From a bacterium (lineage in GTDB: Bacteria > CSSED10-310 > JAJRTK01): a stretch of 14,042 nt of DNA. Below, piece by piece: positions 1-8,349 of this stretch. The notes under the pieces were generated by a model. That model did no database searches. It saw only the letters and a list, made by a program, of their open reading frames with translations, and was not told where the DNA came from. Both the position numbers and the translations under genes were made by a program. Position 1 is the first letter of the stretch. The number at the start of each line of letters is the position of its first letter. The stretch is from the NCBI GenBank assembly GCA_024278345.1, contig JAJRTK010000210.1:1-14042 (forward strand), read 5' to 3'.

Positions 1-137
1 CCCTGGTGGGTGCAGGGCAAAGCCCTGCCTGGGGACCGGGGACAGCGTCCCCGGACGACCGCCGAGCAACAGCGAGGCGTTGCCCGGATGCCGGAAACTT
101 CACAATCCTTGAAGCGTCCCGCTTTACGTGGATGGCC
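1..137 (-). repeat. MITE-like structured repeat, copy 1a (short form, cut by window start)
   Basis: Read on the minus strand this is the same element as the complete copy at 9804-10045. It shares the hairpin with stem GCAGGGC/GCCCTGC, a second hairpin at 36-54 (CCGGGGAC, loop AGC, GTCCCCGG), the GCGAGGCGTTGCCCGGA block, and ends at 116-137 in a degenerate terminal repeat that matches about 18 of 22 bases of the intact one. It lacks the 24-bp internal segment present in the complete copy, as does the copy at 13938. It is more diverged than the other copies, so probably an older insertion. The other end lies outside the window. No coding potential is credited here. Confidence 0.8.
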
Positions 138-291
138 GGAAAACGCGTAGCGTACAAAAACGTGGGCTGGGATCCCGTTGCCCTTCGTTGCAACGGGAAG
201 ATGAGCGTGCTCCCTGGTGGGTGCGGGGCGAAGCCCTGCCAGGGGACGGGGGATGGAATCCCCGGATCACCTTCGGGTAACGCACGGCGTG
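138..291 (-). repeat. MITE-like structured repeat, copy 1b (broken, with internal replacement)
   Basis: Starts directly after copy 1a with GGAAAACGCGTAGCGTACAA, which is the reverse complement of the right part of the complete copy near 9984-10003. It then matches that copy almost base for base up to about 291. Around 167-202 the usual segment is replaced by about 35 bases containing a different hairpin (CCCGTTGC at 174-181 pairing with GCAACGGG at 190-197). The copy stops inside the 24-bp segment that distinguishes long from short forms, and neither terminal inverted repeat is present. A short piece at 301-314 (CCCTGGACCCACGT) matches the element in the opposite orientation, so this end is rearranged. 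Confidence 0.8.
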
Positions 292-429
292 CCCCTACAT
301 CCCTGGACCCACGTGGGGGGACTTTTTGGGGGCGGCGCCTGTTTTCCGGTGGCCAGGCCCGGCGTAGCTAGAGCTGCCGGCGGCACCACTTTTTACCGAG
401 ACCCCAAAGGAGAATGGAGGAGCACCCTC
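292..429. other. Leader region of the E1-alpha-like gene
   Basis: No gene is seen between the repeats and the start at 430. The stretch holds the opposite-orientation element fragment at 301-314, G-rich sequence, and a strong ribosome binding site just before the start (AAAGGAGAATGGAGG, about 406-420). I see no convincing -35/-10 pair. Confidence 0.5.
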
Positions 430-1398
430 ATGAGATCGCCTGTCCCAGAAACCAGACCCGGCCAGGAAACCAAACCGGCTCTTGGCCGAAAGGAGCTCCT
501 GGAACAGATGGTTCGGCTCCGGTACGTTGGCCACCTTTTCGAGGCTTCCGCACAACTCCGGCTGGTCCCCTTTTCCTGGTCCGGCCAAGGCCTTGAGGCC
601 GTTGTCGTCGGCGCGGTATCCGCTCTGGAGGAAAGAGAGATCGTCCATGCCGATCCTCGGACCCACGCCGTCGCACTGGTGCGCGAAATGCCCGTGGAAG
701 AGTGCGTCCGGCAACTCCTGAGCCCACACCGGGAAACCCATAGCGTGGGAAAACTGGAGTACGAGGCTCTGTTTCCCCCGATTTCCCCGTCGCCACGGCC
801 TCCCGGTCTATGGCAATGGCCCCGGGGCCGGGTCGCCCCCATGACCTCGGAGCTTGGACACCGTGTACACCAGGCCCTGGGATCGGCCTGGGCAGCCAAG
901 AATGAGGGGGACCAGCACCGGGCGGCTCTCTGTTTTCTTGGGCCGAGCGAGCTGGAACGGCCCGAGGCACTGGACTGCCTCCAAAGGGCGGCCCGTTTGA
1001 GGGCTCCTCTAGTGGTCGTTGCCATGGACAGCCCTCAAAATCTTTCCACTTGGGCGAAATTGCTGGATGGCGCCGGGATCGCCACGGGAAGGGCCGACGA
1101 GGAAGCCGTGGTCGAGCTGGCAATCACGGCCCGAGCGTTGTTGAACGAGGCAAGGCGGCGCTTGGCTCCGGCGGTCCTTTTGGCTCCACGGAAACCCGGG
1201 GCGGAACCCGTGGAGATGCTCCTGGGGCAGATGCGGTCTGACAAGCTTCTGGACGGCCCGGGGTGGGAGGCCCTCCGCGGGCGGGCACGCCAAGAAGTGG
1301 GGGATGCCGTGAAGAGAGTGCTGGGTCCCGGGAGAGCTTTACCGCTCCTTGTCAAACTCGATAGGCTAGCCGGTGCCAGCCTCTTCTATTCTTCCTGA
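430..1398 (+). CDS. E1-alpha-like protein of 2-oxoacid dehydrogenase family, lacking the thiamine diphosphate motif
   Basis: 322 residues. ATG 430 is chosen because GGAGG ends about 9 bases upstream; the frame is open further upstream, but only through repeat DNA. The fold pattern of the TPP-dependent E1-alpha subunit is visible: the N-terminal LLEQMVRLRYVGHLFE helix, GQGLEAVVVGAVSAL (compare GQEA), ADPRTHAVAL (compare YRDH), then HQALGSAWAAKNEGD, and a C-terminal helical region. Length is near the usual 320-370. However, the GDG...N signature that binds Mg-TPP is missing: residues 171-173 are GPS in place of GDG, and the Asn position falls in MDSPQNLST (199-207) as Asp/Ser. This is seen directly. 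Loss of TPP catalysis is inferred; the intact frame and good ribosome site argue for a pseudoenzyme rather than a decayed gene. It lies 213 bp before lpdA (E3), which supports a link to a 2-oxoacid dehydrogenase complex. No E1-beta or E2 gene is in the window. Confidence 0.72.
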   Translation: MRSPVPETRPGQETKPALGRKELLEQMVRLRYVGHLFEASAQLRLVPFSWSGQGLEAVVVGAVSALEEREIVHADPRTHAVALVREMPVEECVRQLLSPHRETHSVGKLEYEALFPPISPSPRPPGLWQWPRGRVAPMTSELGHRVHQALGSAWAAKNEGDQHRAALCFLGPSELERPEALDCLQRAARLRAPLVVVAMDSPQNLSTWAKLLDGAGIATGRADEEAVVELAITARALLNEARRRLAPAVLLAPRKPGAEPVEMLLGQMRSDKLLDGPGWEALRGRARQEVGDAVKRVLGPGRALPLLVKLDRLAGASLFYSS

Positions 1399-1470
1399 CG
1401 GCCTCCGTGGCGGCCCGGGACCTGGTGGCTGCGCCTTTTTGGGGGAACAATCCGGCTGGAAGTCGATGAA

Positions 1471-1535
1471 AGGCGAGTAGCGGGCGCCGGCTGGCGCCTG
1501 ATGGGAGCGGAAGGCAATCCAAAAAAGAAGACAAA
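1471..1535 (-). repeat. Small dispersed hairpin repeat, copy A
   Basis: On the minus strand this about 65-base stretch matches 7992-8056: both contain TTCCGCTCCCATCAGGCGCC preceded by a TGTCT/CTTT-type pyrimidine tract and followed by CCGGC(A/G)CCCGCT(A/G)CTCGC. The centre is a hairpin: GGCGCC at 1483-1488 and again at 1493-1498 around a 4-base loop. It lies between the E1-alpha-like gene and lpdA, where it could act on the transcript between the two genes. REP-like; family unknown. Confidence 0.65.
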
Positions 1536-1611
1536 CTGTTTCACTCGTTGGCGCAATAGGCCAAGAGTCTACGGGCTCTTCGAATTCCGATTTCCAAGAC
1601 GGAGAAGCGGC

Positions 1612-3030
1612 ATGAAATACGATACGATTGTCCTTGGCGGAGGTCCAGGCGGCTACGTGGCGGCCATTCGGCTCACCCAACTGGGCAAGAGCACCGTCGT
1701 TGTGGAAAAGAACCGCGTGGGCGGCGTCTGCCTTCAACGTGGATGTATCCCTTCCAAGGCCCTGATTCATGGGACGCAGGTTCTGGATGAAGTGCGTAAC
1801 AGCGCCAGGCTTGGGATCGAGGTGGGCCAGGTGCAGGTGTCCCTTGAAAAACTCCAGGCCTGGAAGCAATCGGTGGTGGATCGTCTGACGAACGGCGTGG
1901 AAACTCTGTTCCGGGCGAATGGGGTAGACCTGGTTATTGGCGAAGGGAAGTTGCTGTCAGCCCATGGTCTTGAGGTTCGTGCCGCCGACGGTTCCACCGC
2001 GGTGTTAGAGGCCGACAACATCATCGTTGCCACGGGATCCAGGGCCGTGGAGCTTCCCTCTTTTCCCTTCGATGGCCATCGGATTTTCGGTTCAGAGGGA
2101 GTTCTTTCGCTCCAGAAAATACCGAAGCGGATGCTTGCCATCGGAGGCGGAGTCATCGGCCTGGAATTGGGAACGGTCTATGCGAAGCTGGGAACCAGGC
2201 TCACGGTGGTGGAAATGATGGACCAGCTTTTACCCGGCCTGGACAAGGAGCTTGTGAGGGTCGTGAAACGGAAGCTCAGGAAGCTTGGAGTGGAGGTTCA
2301 CATCAAGAGCCGCGCCCTGGACGCGCAAGTAGTGGACGATCATCTGGTGGTTCGGATCGAGACGCCCAGGGGCGAAAAAGAGATCGAGGTCGATTGCGTG
2401 ATGGTCACCGTGGGCCGGCGACCCAACAGCCAGGGGCTGGGTCTTGAAGAAACCGGTGTCAAGGTTGATTCCAAGGGTTTTATCGTCGTGGACCATCAGC
2501 TCCGTACCTCCGTTCCCAATATCTACGCCATCGGCGATGTCATAGGTCAGCCGATGCTGGCCCACAAAGCTTCGAAACAGGGTATCATCGCCGCGGAAAT
2601 CATCGCCGGTCTTCCAAGAGGCGTCGATTACATGGCCATGCCCAGCGTCATCTTCACGGACCCCGAGGTGGCGACGGTGGGCCTGACTCTTGCCCAAGCG
2701 AAGGCCAGCGGTATCCGTGCCATGGAGGCCTCCTTTCCCTTCTCTGGATTGGGGCGGGCGTTGACAATGGACAAACCCGAAGGCATGCTCAAGCTGGTGG
2801 TGGAACAGGAAACCAACCTCCTACTGGGAGGCCATATCGCGGGAGCGGGGGCCTCGAATCTCATCGGCGAGCTGGCGTTGGCGCTGGAAATGGGGGCGAC
2901 GGCCCAAGACGTGGCTCTCACGGTTCACCCGCATCCCACGCTGACCGAGGCGGTGATGGAGGCCGCCGAAGCCATCTTCGGCCAGGCCATCCACGCCGCG
3001 CCGACCAGGAAAAAAAAGCGCCGCGTTTGA
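1612..3030 (+). CDS. lpdA: Dihydrolipoyl dehydrogenase (E3)
   Basis: 472 residues, the usual length. It reoxidises dihydrolipoamide on the E2 or H protein, passing electrons through the disulfide and FAD to NAD+, in pyruvate/2-oxoglutarate/branched-chain dehydrogenase complexes or glycine cleavage; cytoplasmic homodimer. Seen in order: FAD-binding GGGPGG at residues 9-14; redox-active disulfide Cys40/Cys45 in GGVCLQRGCIPSK; NAD-binding GGGVIGLELG from residue 178; second FAD motif IYAIGD ending at Asp309; C-terminal dimerisation domain with the catalytic base pair His441/Glu446 in HPHPTLTE. All key residues are present. ATG 1612 is chosen over the in-frame ATG at 1501 because GGAG at 1601-1604 is well placed, residue 3 onward begins the FAD beta strand, and the upstream extension runs through a repeat. 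The preceding E1-alpha-like gene suggests an oxoacid dehydrogenase role. Confidence 0.97.
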   Translation: MKYDTIVLGGGPGGYVAAIRLTQLGKSTVVVEKNRVGGVCLQRGCIPSKALIHGTQVLDEVRNSARLGIEVGQVQVSLEKLQAWKQSVVDRLTNGVETLFRANGVDLVIGEGKLLSAHGLEVRAADGSTAVLEADNIIVATGSRAVELPSFPFDGHRIFGSEGVLSLQKIPKRMLAIGGGVIGLELGTVYAKLGTRLTVVEMMDQLLPGLDKELVRVVKRKLRKLGVEVHIKSRALDAQVVDDHLVVRIETPRGEKEIEVDCVMVTVGRRPNSQGLGLEETGVKVDSKGFIVVDHQLRTSVPNIYAIGDVIGQPMLAHKASKQGIIAAEIIAGLPRGVDYMAMPSVIFTDPEVATVGLTLAQAKASGIRAMEASFPFSGLGRALTMDKPEGMLKLVVEQETNLLLGGHIAGAGASNLIGELALALEMGATAQDVALTVHPHPTLTEAVMEAAEAIFGQAIHAAPTRKKKRRV

Positions 3031-3102
3031 TTGCGCGCCGTCGATCTCGCCACCGGGACCGACTTCTTCCGGCACCCCTTGGACTCTACTCTAACCCACG
3101 GG

Positions 3103-4266
3103 ATGACAACGATGTCCCAAGCCTTTGGACAGCCGGCTGGCGGTGACTGCCGCCCCTCGGCCGCAAGATCGGTAAAACTCGCCCGGGCTCTGATCTTCCC
3201 GCTCTGGCTGGGCCTGGCAGCGGGTTGCGGTGGCGGCGATTCCGCCACGGACGGCGTGACAGAGATCTTTGTCTCCTTCACCAACGGGCCGACGACTTTG
3301 TGCGGCACCCTGAGCTTGCCTCCCGACACGGGCTCCAATCCGGCGGTGCTTCTTCCGGGGGTCGTGCTGATCCACGGTTCGGGACCTCAGGACCGGGATG
3401 AGAGCGTGCCGTCGGCCATGATACTCCAGTCGGATTTCGATGATTTGGACGGAGTGCTGGACGGCAAGATCACCTTTTCTCCGGAGCTCCGGGTCTTCAA
3501 GGAGCTGGCGACGTACCTTGCCAACCGAGGATACGTGGTGCTTCGTTACGACAAGCGGACCTGGTTGACGCTCCATGGTTCGCCATGCGGTCCGCCGCCT
3601 ACCACGGGGCCTTTTACCGTTTCCATGAGCGACTTCCACAACGACGGCGTCGCCGCGGTGGACTGGCTCAAGGCGCGGTCGGAGACCGATCCCGACGCCA
3701 TCTTCGCCATGGGCCACAGCCAGGGCGCCAGCCTGGCGCTCCTTCAGGGAACCGTGCCAGGCCGCCTCAAGGGTGTCGTCAGTATGGCGGGAACGGCAAG
3801 CCCCATTGACAGCATCCTGTTGGATCAGTATCGCAGGCTCCTTGCGTACCTGGAAAGCCTCCCATCGACGCCGGAGATCGACAAGGCCATTGAAGAGACT
3901 CGCGGGCGGCTCACCCAGGCCGAAGACGGATTCCGGCGGCTCCGGGCCGGAGAGTTTCCCATCACGGAACTGCTCCTTGGCGCCGGCAAGATCTTCTGGA
4001 CAAGCTGGCTGGAGATGACCGACGCCACGTCCGCCACGGTTCGTGGCCTCGAGGCCCCGGCTCTCTTTGTCTCTGGAAGCTTGGACTTCAACGTGCTCCC
4101 TTCGGAGCTCGATCTCCTTGGGCAATGGGCGGATTCGGCCGACACGGTTCTTGCCATGGAGAGTTTGACACACGTGTTCAATCGCCTCTCTACTGCCAGC
4201 TACGGCCAGGAAGTGGATGAGCGATTCCTCCAGACTCTTGGCGATTGGCTCGATGCCCGCCGCTAA
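3103..4266 (+). CDS. Exported alpha/beta-hydrolase lipoprotein
   Basis: 387 residues from ATG 3103 (ATG 3112 is equally possible; neither has a clear ribosome site, and the frame is open back to a TTG at 3031 with no ribosome site). The N-terminus has basic residues, a hydrophobic stretch (LIFPLWLG) and a lipobox LAAGC with Cys42, followed by a Gly-rich linker, so it should be lipid-anchored in the envelope. The catalytic domain shows an oxyanion-type LIHGSGPQDRDES segment, nucleophile elbow GHSQG with Ser206, the likely acid Asp328 in SGSLDF, and His357 in LTHVF. This is the serine-hydrolase pattern of dienelactone-hydrolase/BAAT-like esterases. Substrate cannot be told. A helical insertion (about residues 240-300) lies between strand regions, typical of a lid. 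It follows lpdA by 72 bp on the same strand, without obvious functional connection. Confidence 0.85.
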   Translation: MTTMSQAFGQPAGGDCRPSAARSVKLARALIFPLWLGLAAGCGGGDSATDGVTEIFVSFTNGPTTLCGTLSLPPDTGSNPAVLLPGVVLIHGSGPQDRDESVPSAMILQSDFDDLDGVLDGKITFSPELRVFKELATYLANRGYVVLRYDKRTWLTLHGSPCGPPPTTGPFTVSMSDFHNDGVAAVDWLKARSETDPDAIFAMGHSQGASLALLQGTVPGRLKGVVSMAGTASPIDSILLDQYRRLLAYLESLPSTPEIDKAIEETRGRLTQAEDGFRRLRAGEFPITELLLGAGKIFWTSWLEMTDATSATVRGLEAPALFVSGSLDFNVLPSELDLLGQWADSADTVLAMESLTHVFNRLSTASYGQEVDERFLQTLGDWLDARR

Positions 4267-4369
4267 GGGATGCGCCTCGTGACGATCCCTGATGAGAGTT
4301 TCCGGGACTCAGGCCCATGGCCAAGAAAGGGAGAGGCCGAAAAATTGGGCGAAACTTGGAGCAGTGTTG

Positions 4370-5386
4370 ATGGACGAGCGTTTGGACCTTGCACAACTGG
4401 CCGACTTCGTTTGGAAGCGGCGTGGCGGTTTGTTGATCGCGACTTTGCTGGCGGGAGGAATCAGCTTCGCGGTGGCCTTCTTCCAGCCGCCGGTGTACGA
4501 GTCGAGCTCCCAGGTTTTGCTCCTCAGCCCCGTAGCGGACATCCGCAAGGGGGAGGCCCAATACGAGCTCACCATGAAGACCTATCTGGAGCTCATCCGG
4601 GGCGGCGAGGTCTTGCGGCGGGCCGTGGGCGAGGTCAAGGGGGCCGCGAATCTGGAGGAGATGGACTTTTCCGCAGTCCGCCTGGACGTCAGGAACCTGG
4701 CCGAGACCCGGGTCATCGTCCTTTCGGTGAGAGCCCCGAAGCCTCGGGCAGCGGCCCTGGTCGCCGACGCTTCGGCACGGAAATTCATCGAGCTCTGCCA
4801 GACGATCCGCACCCGGGAGATCGCCGGCAAGAGGTCCATCCTCGAAGCGGAATTGGAGGCTCTGGAGAAAGAACAGAAAGAAGCCCGCGGAGCCTTGGCA
4901 AACCAACTGGCCGGCACCAGCTACCAGACCCGAAGCGATCTTCTTCTGGAAATTGAAGGACTGCGGTCGCTCCTTACAGAGACCCGTTGGCGGCTCCAAA
5001 AGGGGGCTCAGGCGGAAGAGGGGCCGCCAGCCCACTGGGCCGCTCCGCCGCCGGCGGAGAAAAGGCTCGCCCTGCTTCTTCAGCGCTTGGTCGAAAAACG
5101 CGAGCTCTTCGATTCTATCGAAGCCCAAGATCTGAAAGTAGAAGAGCTTGAAGAGTCCCACCGCCTCCTGAGCCAACAGATGATGACCCTGGGTTTCGAA
5201 ATCAACCAAAGACTGGGCCACGCTATCCAGACGGCGCAAGCGCCGGAACCTTTCGCGCCAGCCGGGCTTTCCGCCAGCAAGATCGCCTTCGTTGGCGCGG
5301 CCTCCGCCCTGGTCCTGGCCATCTCGCTCTTGCTCCTCTGGGCCATGGCCACGGGCGAACACATTCCGGTGACCGGCCGCTCCTAG
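4370..5386 (+). CDS. Wzz-like chain-length determinant / polysaccharide copolymerase family protein
   Basis: 338 residues. ATG 4370 has GGAG at 4358-4361; an upstream in-frame ATG (4292) would add 26 polar residues before the conserved N-terminus. Layout fits the Wzz superfamily: short cytoplasmic N-terminus, transmembrane helix about residues 21-40 ending in FFQPPVYESSSQVLLLS (the usual P-x-Y-x-a start of the periplasmic domain), a periplasmic domain with long charged coiled coils (about 155-205 and 235-285), then a Pro-rich segment (APEPFAPAG) and a second transmembrane helix about 307-330. No cytoplasmic tyrosine-kinase domain follows, so it is a stand-alone copolymerase. Such proteins set the length of, or help export, O-antigen, capsule or exopolysaccharide. 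The nearby YfhO-like and GT4 genes support a surface-glycan role. The stop codon overlaps that of the convergent gene. Confidence 0.85.
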   Translation: MDERLDLAQLADFVWKRRGGLLIATLLAGGISFAVAFFQPPVYESSSQVLLLSPVADIRKGEAQYELTMKTYLELIRGGEVLRRAVGEVKGAANLEEMDFSAVRLDVRNLAETRVIVLSVRAPKPRAAALVADASARKFIELCQTIRTREIAGKRSILEAELEALEKEQKEARGALANQLAGTSYQTRSDLLLEIEGLRSLLTETRWRLQKGAQAEEGPPAHWAAPPPAEKRLALLLQRLVEKRELFDSIEAQDLKVEELEESHRLLSQQMMTLGFEINQRLGHAIQTAQAPEPFAPAGLSASKIAFVGAASALVLAISLLLLWAMATGEHIPVTGRS

Positions 5387-7748
5387 GCACGCCCGGACAA
5401 AACAACCCGACTTCGGGACCGAGGCCCGGCCCCAATTGCGCCCTGGGGCCGCCACCACCTCGTCCACACAACTAGGAACAGGAGAAAGAAGAAACCGCTG
5501 CACAACGCTCCAAGATTCAACGAACGGGCATGAAACCGAAACAGGACCTGGTGCCGCCCAGCCGGAACGAAGAGAGCCCGAAAAGCCAGGTTCGCCCGGT
5601 ACAGGCAAGTTTCCTTCCCGTCAATGCTCGCATTCCAAGCCGGATACCAACTGTCGGTGAGAAGCAAAAAGGCCGGCTGGCTGCTCCGCACCTCGACGCG
5701 CACTTCCCGGTCGGTATCCAGCACCATCCGGACGTCTCTTGTCCACGGCTCTCCGGGCTTCCAACCCTGGAATTCGGCCTTGCATCCTGGTTTTGGGGCC
5801 AGAACCACCGTTTCACCTGGATCGAAGCCTGGCCCGGCCAAAAGCTTCTCCGCCATGGAATCCGACGCCAGGACGGCGACCGGAACCAGGGAAGCCCTGG
5901 GGACCGATCCGCCACGGGGAACAACCCGAAAAGGCGGCGCAACATCCAATTGACCACGGGACTTGGATCCCTTCCCTCCAATCCCGTGACCAGAAACCCT
6001 GATCATTGCGTATTCTACCGACATCAGGGCCAACCGCCGCGCCTCCCGGCGATCCCTGAACGCCCTTGACAAACGCAAGTGGGACGACAGCTTCATGGAA
6101 ACGTATTTGTCGGCGCTAAGGTACCCCTTCAAGCCAAGAGAAAATGGATCTCGGGCCACCGAAGTGGCGGGATGCCCCGTGGCAAGCCTCATGGCCCCCG
6201 AAGGATGCTCCAAGGCCTTGGCCGGAGGAAAACCGGTCGGAAGCTCCAGCACCGCCCGAGCCGAGGTCGCCGTGACCAACTTCGAATTGGTCCACACCAG
6301 GTCCGGAAGCATCACCAGCAGCAATCCCAGCCCACACCACCTGGCCAAGCGAATCCGCGTCGCCAGCAAAAAAAGAGCGCCAATTCCGGCCCCGTGCAAA
6401 CAAGCCCAGACAGCCTGACGAACCAGAACCTCGGGCAAAAGGTCAATCCCCCGACCGGCGAGTTGCTCGCCGATCCAGCCAGAGGCTCCCGCCACCACCA
6501 ACCAGCCGCGCCACAAACCGCCAACACCGACATCAAGGCCCCTGCGCCGCGAGCCATCCACCGCCGGGAAACCGCCTCGCGGCCTGCAACTCCGTCGAAA
6601 CCCAACGCCACCAACACCGCCAAAGGGACCATGGTGAAGATGAAGATCTTCGACGGATAACGGAACGAACCAAATCCCGGCAACAACAAGGTAAAAGCAT
6701 CGAAAACCAGAGTGCTCTTCCCCAGCGCCAACAACGTCGTCACCAAACAGATGCCGCCCCAAAAAAACCGCGGGCGACCCCGGGAACGACGCCAGCCAGC
6801 CCAGGCAAGAGCCAGCGCGGGCACCCCCAAATAAACCCCACTCAGATAGGGCTGATTCGCAAAAGATGGCGGTGGCGTCAACATCCATAAGTCCTGCCCC
6901 ACCGGCGTGCCGAAAAGCCCGGGTGCCAGCATTTCCAGGAACCGCTCCGGCCCCAGGGACCAAACACCAGCCAGCGACCCCATCCCTCCAGCTCCACGGC
7001 CACTCAGCCGCCAGAGCTCGAAGGTCGGCACGATCTGCACCGCGCCAAGGCCCAACCCCAAGACCACCGCCAACCCAAGCCAACCCAGCCGGCCCACGAG
7101 CCCCACCCACCATTCACGGCGCGAAGTCGCAACCTCTCCCTCGCCCACAACCGCCAACGCCACCAAATAGACTCCGAAGGCAAGCAAAAGCTCGAACGCA
7201 CCGATCAGCACGGACATGGCCACGGCGAAGACCAGCCAACCCAAGCCCCCCCGCCCCGCCAGCATCCGGCGAGAAGAGGCCATCGCCGCCAAGACCCAGG
7301 GCAAACCGGCGTTCCAGGGAGGACTCCAATGAGCGCTCACCACGGGGCCACACGCCACGAAGAACAAAGCCCCTACCCATGAACCGGACGCCTTGGCCCC
7401 GAATTCCCGCGCCAACCACGCCAACATCCAGCCGCTCAAAAACAGGTGGAGCAGGATGAAAAACTTCTGACCCCGCACCGGCCCCCCAAGGAAAAAAAAC
7501 AAATTGCCAGGATAAAAGGCGTGAGAAATGGGGTCGGCCAGGAGCGGCACGCCACACCCCACGGCCCTGTCCCATAACGGCAACCGACCCTCTTCATAGC
7601 AGGCCACCACCTTGCCCCGGATCCCAAGAAACAACCCGCCTGCGTCCTTGGCCGAGAAGGCCATTCCCGGCGCCAGTCCACGAGCCAGCACCAAAGCCGA
7701 AACCATCGCTAGAAGCACCAAGGCCAAACCACACCGCCATCGGTTCAT
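5383..7748 (-). pseudogene. YfhO-family multi-spanning membrane protein, split by a frameshift
   Basis: Two overlapping minus-strand frames together give one YfhO-type protein of about 790 residues, the family's usual size. The N-terminal part starts at ATG 7748 (ribosome site GGAGG, 5 bases before) and carries a signal-like first helix, then the family's loop RLPLWDRAVGCGVPLLADP with FYPGNLFF, and many hydrophobic helices. It is correct to about 6500, after which that frame becomes unrelated sequence ending at 6312. The C-terminal part continues in the frame ending at 5383 from about WLVVAGASGWIGEQLAG, through a soluble domain with TDSWYPAWNASIDG and a last transmembrane helix, both typical of YfhO. 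One missing base in the G-rich tract at about 6489-6504 explains the break. The family is linked to glycosylation of cell-envelope polymers (GT-C-like fold). Either a recent mutation or a sequencing error; the codon pattern stays coherent on both sides, so decay is not advanced. Confidence 0.85.
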
Positions 7749-7868
7749 CGATTCCTCCAGCGCCACCAAACACCAGCATCGGCCAAGGCGAATCCGATCT
7801 TCCCGCCTGCCCGCGAAACATGCCAAACTCCGGCTCTTCCCGCGAATCCTACAGCCAATTCCCCCCGT

Positions 7869-7896
7869 ATGCTACATTGCCCACGCCACATCACAA
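7869..7896 (-). promoter_or_regulatory. Possible promoter for the YfhO-like gene
   Basis: On the minus strand TTGTGA (7896-7891) and TAGCAT (7874-7869) are 16 bases apart, each matching 4 of 6 of the sigma-70 consensus, in the least GC-rich part of the intergenic region. Start of transcription would be near 7862, about 115 bases before the ATG. Weak evidence. Confidence 0.25.
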
Positions 7897-7991
7897 CACC
7901 GAATCCAACCAAGCCAACCCCTCCCACAAAACAAAGCCTTTCTACCACCCGGTCCCATCCGTTCTTCCAAAGGCGGTTCCTGGACAGTTCC

Positions 7992-8056
7992 CTGTCTCTT
8001 TGTGTTGCGTTCCGCTCCCATCAGGCGCCGTCCGGCACCCGCTGCTCGCTTCTCAC
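7992..8056 (+). repeat. Small dispersed hairpin repeat, copy B
   Basis: Plus-strand counterpart of 1471-1535. The central pair is GGCGCC (8024-8029) and GGCACC (8034-8039) around a 4-base loop; relative to copy A one base of the stem differs, giving a G-U pair in the minus-strand transcript. Both copies sit between genes. Confidence 0.65.
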
Positions 8057-8349
8057 CCCAATCACCATCAACGGTCGGGGGGCCGCGGTGAGAGCCTGCA
8101 AAAAATTATGCACTCCTGTCCTGGAGGTCGCTGCCTCCGGTGGTCAGGGCGTCAGGTGGAGCAAAAACGGGAGGTATGGTTTTACAGGCTCTTCGTTGTT
8201 CGTTCTTGGTTGCCAGTGGCGCTGGACAGTGATTGCGCTCCAGGCCAAGCTCCACCACCCGGAAACATGGAAAGAACCAAGATGAAGCCGTTGTTGGGCG
8301 CAAGGCCTGCCGAGTCGATCCGTCCAAGCTGGAGAGAGGGAAAGGCGCC

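Larger units (their letters stand above)
7749..8349. other. Divergent intergenic region between YfhO-like gene and glycosyltransferase
   Basis: 601 bases with no credible gene. It holds the upstream sequence of both divergent genes, a relatively AT-richer, C-biased leader (about 7840-7960) that could carry the minus-strand promoter, and copy B of the small hairpin repeat. At about 8123-8138 a GGAGG-loop-CCTCC hairpin is visible. The open frames across it lack ribosome sites and family resemblance. Confidence 0.5.

Noticed and set aside
1-371. Open frame 6-371 and the start at 217 for the E1-alpha-like gene
   Set aside because: Both lie in repeat-element DNA; similar frames occur wherever the element occurs, so they are not genes.
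3091-5608. Long minus-strand frames opposite the hydrolase and Wzz-like genes (3091-4173 and 4190-5608)
   Set aside because: The plus-strand proteins carry clear motifs and starts; the antisense frames show none and cross gene boundaries.
6489-6504. Programmed ribosomal frameshifting in the YfhO-like gene
   Set aside because: No canonical X-XXY-YYZ slippery heptamer or following stable structure is apparent, and the family is normally encoded in one frame.
8095-8175. Resemblance to part of a c-di-GMP (GEMM) riboswitch
   Set aside because: Only a short TGCACTCC-like string and a small hairpin match; the conserved core with its GCAAA-type junctions is not present in order.
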